From: Bacteroidota bacterium | GTDB lineage: Bacteria > Bacteroidota > Bacteroidia > Cytophagales > Cytophagaceae | Assembly: GCA_023391415.1 (NCBI GenBank) | Contig: JAEWAY010000031.1 | Location: forward strand, 1 to 26,369 | Direction of reading: 5' to 3' | DNA: 26,369 nt | Part shown: positions 23,603-26,369 of the stretch, piece by piece | Position numbering within the stretch: position 1 is the stretch's first letter | Layout of the letters: each line of letters begins with the position of its first letter | The notes under the pieces: model-generated | Databases searched by the model: none | Told to the model about the DNA's origin: nothing | Seen by the model: the letters and a program-made list of their open reading frames with translations, nothing else | Program-made: the position numbers and the translations under genes

Positions 23603-23725
23603 GACTTTCGAAGCCCTGCCGCTGGAGGGAAAGTCGCGCGGATTCCCGTCTGGGAAGAGTTGTATGAGCCTGTACTTCAGCAATTGGAGGAAATGGGGAT
23701 CCGTTTCACGGAACACGTTAAGTAA
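23603..23725 (+). pseudogene. In-frame second copy of the saccharopine dehydrogenase C-terminal tail
   Basis: Directly after the TGA at 23600-23602 and in the same frame, codons up to TAA 23723-23725 read a 10-residue linker and then ARIPVWEELYEPVLQQLEEM followed by GIRFTEHVK. This aligns with the end of the upstream gene, from its RIPVAGELYDP segment: 15 of 25 residues are identical, but codons differ widely. It has no start codon of its own. It looks like the leftover 3' end of a paralogous or original gene, or a readthrough extension. Confidence 0.75.
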
Positions 23726-23932
23726 TCAAACGACTTTCCAAGTTTATTTTGAATTATACATGTTCCACCTTACCTGATTTTTAGCAAAGCGCTCCAAATA
23801 CAGGATCAGGAGATAGTTATCTGAAAATAGAAACCAGCGGGAATAAAAAACAAAGGACTTTCCTCTTAAATAAGATGCTTTCAATATTTTCTGCCGGGAG
23901 GAGGGGCTAAAAAGAAGAAGAGAGATCCTGAC
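23726..23932. other. Intergenic region
   Basis: About 200 bases between the tail copy and the convergent accessory gene. No terminator with a U tail, RNA gene or open frame of note is visible. Confidence 0.3.
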
Positions 23933-24163
23933 TTATAGATAGGTTAGATAGCCTTCAATTGCTTCATGCTCAACGCGCGATGTACGGTTTTCTTCATTTT
24001 TTTTCCATTCTATCCGGGCTTTTTCAAACCACTTGAGTTTAGGCTCGTACTCTTTATAAGGGCTGGGAGTTTGATCTTTAGGTGTACTGACGGGGTTGTA
24101 TTTTAAATTTAGCGGTTTGCCCGGCGCTTTATCGTTACAATATTTCTCGAAGTATTTGCTCAT
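23933..24163 (-). CDS. Hypothetical protein, 76 residues
   Basis: The open frame starts at 24250, but I choose the ATG at 24163, which limits overlap with the upstream gene to 29 nt and gives MSKYFEKYCNDKAPGKPLNL. The middle is Pro/Ser/Lys-rich (NPVSTPKDQTPSPYKEYEPK) and likely disordered; the end is a charged helix (WFEKARIEWKKNEENRTSRV). No family recognised. The tight overlap with the 174-residue gene suggests a two-gene unit, possibly toxin-antitoxin-like; this is inference from arrangement only. Confidence 0.5.
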   Translation of the reverse strand: MSKYFEKYCNDKAPGKPLNLKYNPVSTPKDQTPSPYKEYEPKLKWFEKARIEWKKNEENRTSRVEHEAIEGYLTYL

Positions 24164-24659
24164 ATTCTGAAAATATTTGTTCCTTATCTTCGACATGCTC
24201 TTTATGAATAATAAATATAAAACTATTTTTTTTGTTTTCAAAAACTTCAAAATTGGTTTTAGTCGCTCTTCGTAATATTTTTACATAGATCTGAAATCTT
24301 TTTGTAAACTCGTTGGTGTTTTCGTTAGGCAAGGCGGCGCCGGCCATTCCATAGCCAATAACACCATGCTCAATAAAAACATTCTTTAAGATGGTTAGAA
24401 TGGTCGCCCCCAATCGTCCACCTGAAAATTGGTTGGTTTTGAGACGATACTTCTGGTTTAAGTGATCAGAAGGGGTTTTTGCATAAAAATCTAAAGTAAA
24501 TAGTTTACGGTCATACTCTTTTACTTCTACTATATATTTGCGGCACGAGTGGTTCTTATGTATGTAGAACTTATAAATGTACTCATAAGCATGGCGCTTG
24601 ACTCCATTTCGGCTCTTGTTTTTTTGTACAAAAGTGAATGTATAGGGTTTGTCGAACAC
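24135..24659 (-). CDS. Hypothetical protein, 174 residues (DUF6934-like shape)
   Basis: A basic AT-rich-encoded protein of unknown function. It starts with GTG at 24659; no ATG exists upstream before an in-frame TAG. Strand-rich N-terminus (YEYIYKFYIHKNHSCRKYIV, then KLFTLDFYAK), a central helix ATILTILKNVFIEHGVIGYG, NEFTKRFQIYVKILRRATKT, and a last strand FENKKNSFIFIIHKEH. The order strand-strand-helix followed by an R-x-x-x-Y-type segment recalls DUF6934 proteins of Bacteroidota, which also occur with a small companion gene; this is a resemblance in layout, not a confirmed match. Two palindromes just upstream could be autoregulatory sites. Confidence 0.6.
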   Translation of the reverse strand: MFDKPYTFTFVQKNKSRNGVKRHAYEYIYKFYIHKNHSCRKYIVEVKEYDRKLFTLDFYAKTPSDHLNQKYRLKTNQFSGGRLGATILTILKNVFIEHGVIGYGMAGAALPNENTNEFTKRFQIYVKILRRATKTNFEVFENKKNSFIFIIHKEHVEDKEQIFSEYEQILREIL

Positions 24660-24879
24660 AAAAAATCGGATGAACTATAAAACGCGTACGAATATTCGTA
24701 ATATATGTTTTACGTAAAATGAGATATGTTATTTAAAAGTACATATTACTATTCCGTAAGTATGGAAATTTCCGAAATTCTTTGAAGTAACTCGCCCCCT
24801 CTTAAATATAGTTCTTTTAGCGGTTGAAGAAATTGAATAAGGATATTTTTGACGCTTATCGGGTTATACGCGCGATCTG
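24660..24879. other. AT-rich intergenic region
   Basis: About 220 bp between the accessory unit and the methyltransferase stop. Besides the two palindromes at 24687-24719 I see no gene or terminator. Confidence 0.3.
24687..24719. promoter_or_regulatory. Two palindromes upstream of the 174-residue gene
   Basis: A perfect 14-bp palindrome TACGAATATTCGTA (24687-24700) and a perfect 12-bp palindrome TTTTACGTAAAA (24708-24719) lie 28-60 bp before the GTG start, 7 bp apart. Both share TACG/CGTA half-sites. Such paired sites are common operators of small autoregulated modules. Confidence 0.4.
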
Positions 24880-25596
24880 TCAGAAGATCAGATAGTAGGG
24901 CTCCAATAACTCTCTGAACCTTTCAGTATACTGATTTTGCGCGGATCTGATGATGATCGAGTCCCGCTCCGCTTCCTTTTTTGTAAATCCGCAGCGGACT
25001 ATCTCCCGCAGCGCTTTGTTTCCTTCCCTGTGATATACCGTATCGATCCGGTCGGCGAAAATACCGTATCGCTTCAGATGTCCGAGCAGTACGGAAGATT
25101 CATATACGGGCAGCATATAGGTAAAGCGGCCACGCGGTGACAGCAGCGCGGCCACTCCCTCCGCCAGTTCTTTCAGCGACAGGGCGGTACTGTGCAATGC
25201 CAGGTCCTTATGGGGATTGCCCGTGAGAAGATTGTCCTCAAAAAAAGGCGGATTGCTGATGATGAAATCGAAGCGCGTACCGCTCGTTTTGACATAATCC
25301 TGAAAGGAGGCGCGCAGGACCTGCAACCGCCCTGCCCAGGGTGAATCCTGAAAATTGGCGGCGGCTTCCTTAGCGGCTTCGGGATCTATTTCCACCGCCG
25401 TGATCATCGCTTCCGTTTTCTGGGCGAGCATGAGCGAGAGCAGGCCCGTACCGGTCCCGATGTCCAGAATTCGTCCATGTAGAGGTGGTTGAGCCACCGC
25501 GCCGAGGAGACATGAATCGGTACATACCTTCATGGCGGACCGCGCCTGCCGCACGGTAAACTGCTTGAACCGGAAAAAGGAGTTTTTTTCTCTCAT
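24880..25596 (-). CDS. trmN: tRNA1(Val) (adenine(37)-N6)-methyltransferase
   Basis: A 238-residue SAM-dependent methyltransferase of the YfiC/TrmN6 family, which modifies A37 of tRNA1(Val). The start FFRFKQFTVRQARSAMKVCT is characteristic, followed by SAM motif I ILDIGTGTGLLSLMLAQ (about 43-59), the acidic VEIDPEAA (motif II) and the catalytic NPPF in DFIISNPPFFEDN. The C-terminal half contains LPVYESSVLLGHLKRYGIF, consistent with the family. The start at ATG 25596 and length agree with relatives. A stand-alone gene, no operon neighbours in the window. Confidence 0.93.
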   Translation of the reverse strand: MREKNSFFRFKQFTVRQARSAMKVCTDSCLLGAVAQPPLHGRILDIGTGTGLLSLMLAQKTEAMITAVEIDPEAAKEAAANFQDSPWAGRLQVLRASFQDYVKTSGTRFDFIISNPPFFEDNLLTGNPHKDLALHSTALSLKELAEGVAALLSPRGRFTYMLPVYESSVLLGHLKRYGIFADRIDTVYHREGNKALREIVRCGFTKKEAERDSIIIRSAQNQYTERFRELLEPYYLIF

Positions 25597-25837
25597 CGCT
25601 TCACGCGAAAATACATCAATTTAATTAGCCAGTATCGGAAAATCAGCTAAACCCCATCGATATGTTTAAAAATGGTTGATAAATAGGCGGGTTGTTTTTA
25701 ATTAGAAAATACTTTTTGAAATTTTGATAAAAGAGCGAGTAGGAGAAAGGCGTTCGACGTAAAAAATGGCGCTTAAAAAGAGGCCTATGAAGGGGCCGGC
25801 TCAGGCCCGGGGGTTTAGATACCACGGGTTTCCATCT
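25597..25837. other. Intergenic region before the repeat arrays
   Basis: About 240 bp with no supported gene. It ends in a GC-rich stretch containing a small hairpin GGGCC/GGCCC near 25793-25808, immediately before the repeats. The promoter for the methyltransferase should lie near 25600-25660; TATTTTCG there is only a partial -7 match. Confidence 0.3.
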
Positions 25838-26013
25838 CGTCACTCCCTCGAAAGCTTCCATCTCGTCACTCCCTCGAAAGCTTCTATCCGTCATTCCCTC
25901 GAAAGCTTCTATCCGTCATTCCCTCGAAAGCTTCTATCCGTCATTCCCGCGAAAGCTTCTATCCGTCATTCCCGCGAAAGCTTCTATCCGTCATTCCCGC
26001 GAAAGCGGGAATC
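25838..26013. repeat. Tandem array 1: seven copies of a 25-26 nt REP-like unit
   Basis: Copies start at 25838, 25864, 25889, 25914, 25939, 25964 and 25989; the first period is 26 and the rest are 25. Each begins CGTCA(C/T)TCCC, followed by T or G, then CGAAAGC. The first six end in TT(C/T)(C/T)AT-type sequence containing AAGCTT, while the last is the complete palindrome ATTCCCGCGAAAGCGGGAAT (25993-26012). The T-to-G change separates the first four from the last three units. No spacers are present, so this is not CRISPR. Confidence 0.92.
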
Positions 26014-26175
26014 GCCGTCGTTGTGTCTTCTGACCAACGACCAAAGCACGACCAAGCTAAGAGAGAGATGGAAATATTGAATAACGGATAACGGCCATCC
26101 CCGCTATTCCTGATTGGTAATCAGTAACGCGTGTCGTAGGATTTTCAATCCCCCTCGCTGTCCGGAATTTGCAAT
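26014..26175. other. Segment between the two repeat arrays
   Basis: A 160-bp non-repeated stretch with two short hairpins: GTCGTTG/CAACGAC (26017-26023 with 26035-26041) and CTGATT-GGT-AATCAG (26110-26124). No gene is recognised. Confidence 0.4.
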
Positions 26176-26369
26176 TTCATTCCCTCGCAAGCCTCTACCC
26201 GTCATTCCCTCGAAAGCGGTACTCGTCATTCCCTCGAAAGCGGTACTCGTCATTCCCTCGAAAGCGGTACTCGTCATTCCCGCGAAAGCGGTACTCGTCA
26301 TTCCCGCGAAAGCGGTACTCGTCATTCCCTCGAAAGCGGTACTAGTCATTCCCGCGAAAGCGGTACTAG
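26176..26369. repeat. Tandem array 2: degenerate first unit plus seven 24-nt units, continues off window
   Basis: After a degenerate unit near 26176, units begin at 26200, 26224, 26248, 26272, 26296, 26320 and 26344, each exactly 24 nt. Each carries (C/A)GTCATTCCC(T/G)CGAAAGC and ends in GGTACT. This is the same left half-palindrome as array 1 but a different right end and a period shorter by one base. The array reaches the window edge, so its copy number is unknown. Confidence 0.92.

Noticed and set aside
23603..23725. Selenocysteine or programmed readthrough at the TGA of the saccharopine-dehydrogenase-like gene
   Set aside because: No catalytic Sec position exists in this family, I see no SECIS-like hairpin after the TGA, and the tail is redundant with the one already encoded; duplication is simpler.
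26104..26349. Minus-strand frame encoding a repeated MTSTAF(E/A)G octapeptide
   Set aside because: A 24-nt period keeps any frame phase constant, and five of the six frames are open through the unit. The neighbouring array of the same core has a 25-nt period, which no frame could tolerate. Non-coding repeat is the better reading.
25838..26369. CRISPR array
   Set aside because: The units are directly adjacent, with no unique spacers, and no cas genes are present.

Overview
The window looks like a chromosomal segment of a Bacteroidota bacterium. I infer this from gene content: a fused trehalose-phosphate synthase/phosphatase, an OppC-type permease with a large extracytoplasmic insert, a DUF4139/MuiA-family secreted protein, an Rrf2 regulator and a TMEM220-like protein. 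Two upstream regions also resemble the TTG...TAnnTTTG promoter of that phylum, and most starts lack a Shine-Dalgarno sequence. The order is not resolved. The core is of moderate GC content and rich in CGCG. More AT-rich islands lie at about 120-1300, 13840-15340 and 23900-24880.

Layout. 1-127: end of an IS3-family element that has cut off the 3' end of a quinone-oxidoreductase-type gene (123-893). 894-1310: AT-rich gap without a convincing gene. 1311-1435: tRNA-Ser(GGA) and its terminator. 1550-9627: eight tightly packed minus-strand genes, probably one cell-envelope/exopolysaccharide operon. In transcription order they are a YbhN-like membrane protein, GT2, a small wHTH-like protein, ABC permease, GAF-SpoIIE phosphatase, polysaccharide flippase, NodB-type deacetylase and a second GT2. 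9630-10184: ruvC, divergent from that operon with only 2 nt between start codons. 10227-12401: a CAP-domain secreted protein and a MuiA-family secreted protein. 12499-13569: Ldh-family dehydrogenase. 13872-14911: a zeta-toxin-like kinase with a small upstream partner, meeting an unknown gene (14908-15342) tail to tail. 15363-17903: secreted clan GH-A glycoside hydrolase. 18063-20273: trehalose synthesis fusion. 20327-22210: Rrf2, TMEM220-like, unknown and alpha/beta-hydrolase genes on the minus strand. 22262-23602: saccharopine-dehydrogenase-like gene, followed in frame by a second, diverged copy of its own C-terminus. 23933-24659: AT-rich two-gene accessory unit with two palindromes upstream. 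24880-25596: tRNA1(Val) A37 methyltransferase. 25838-26369: two tandem arrays derived from one REP-like palindrome.

How the genes work together. The 1550-9627 cluster could make, flip, deacetylate and regulate an envelope glycan; the SpoIIE phosphatase would couple this to signalling. The trehalose enzyme and the glycoside hydrolase share a divergent intergenic region but need not be functionally linked. The best candidates for something not routinely described are the flippase with no canonical start codon at its conserved N-terminus, the in-frame C-terminal tail duplication after the saccharopine-dehydrogenase stop codon, the zeta-toxin locus with its interlocked antisense neighbour, the 23933-24720 palindrome-controlled unit, and the two repeat arrays with different periods built from the same palindrome. 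I saw no CRISPR array and no clearly new multi-gene system.
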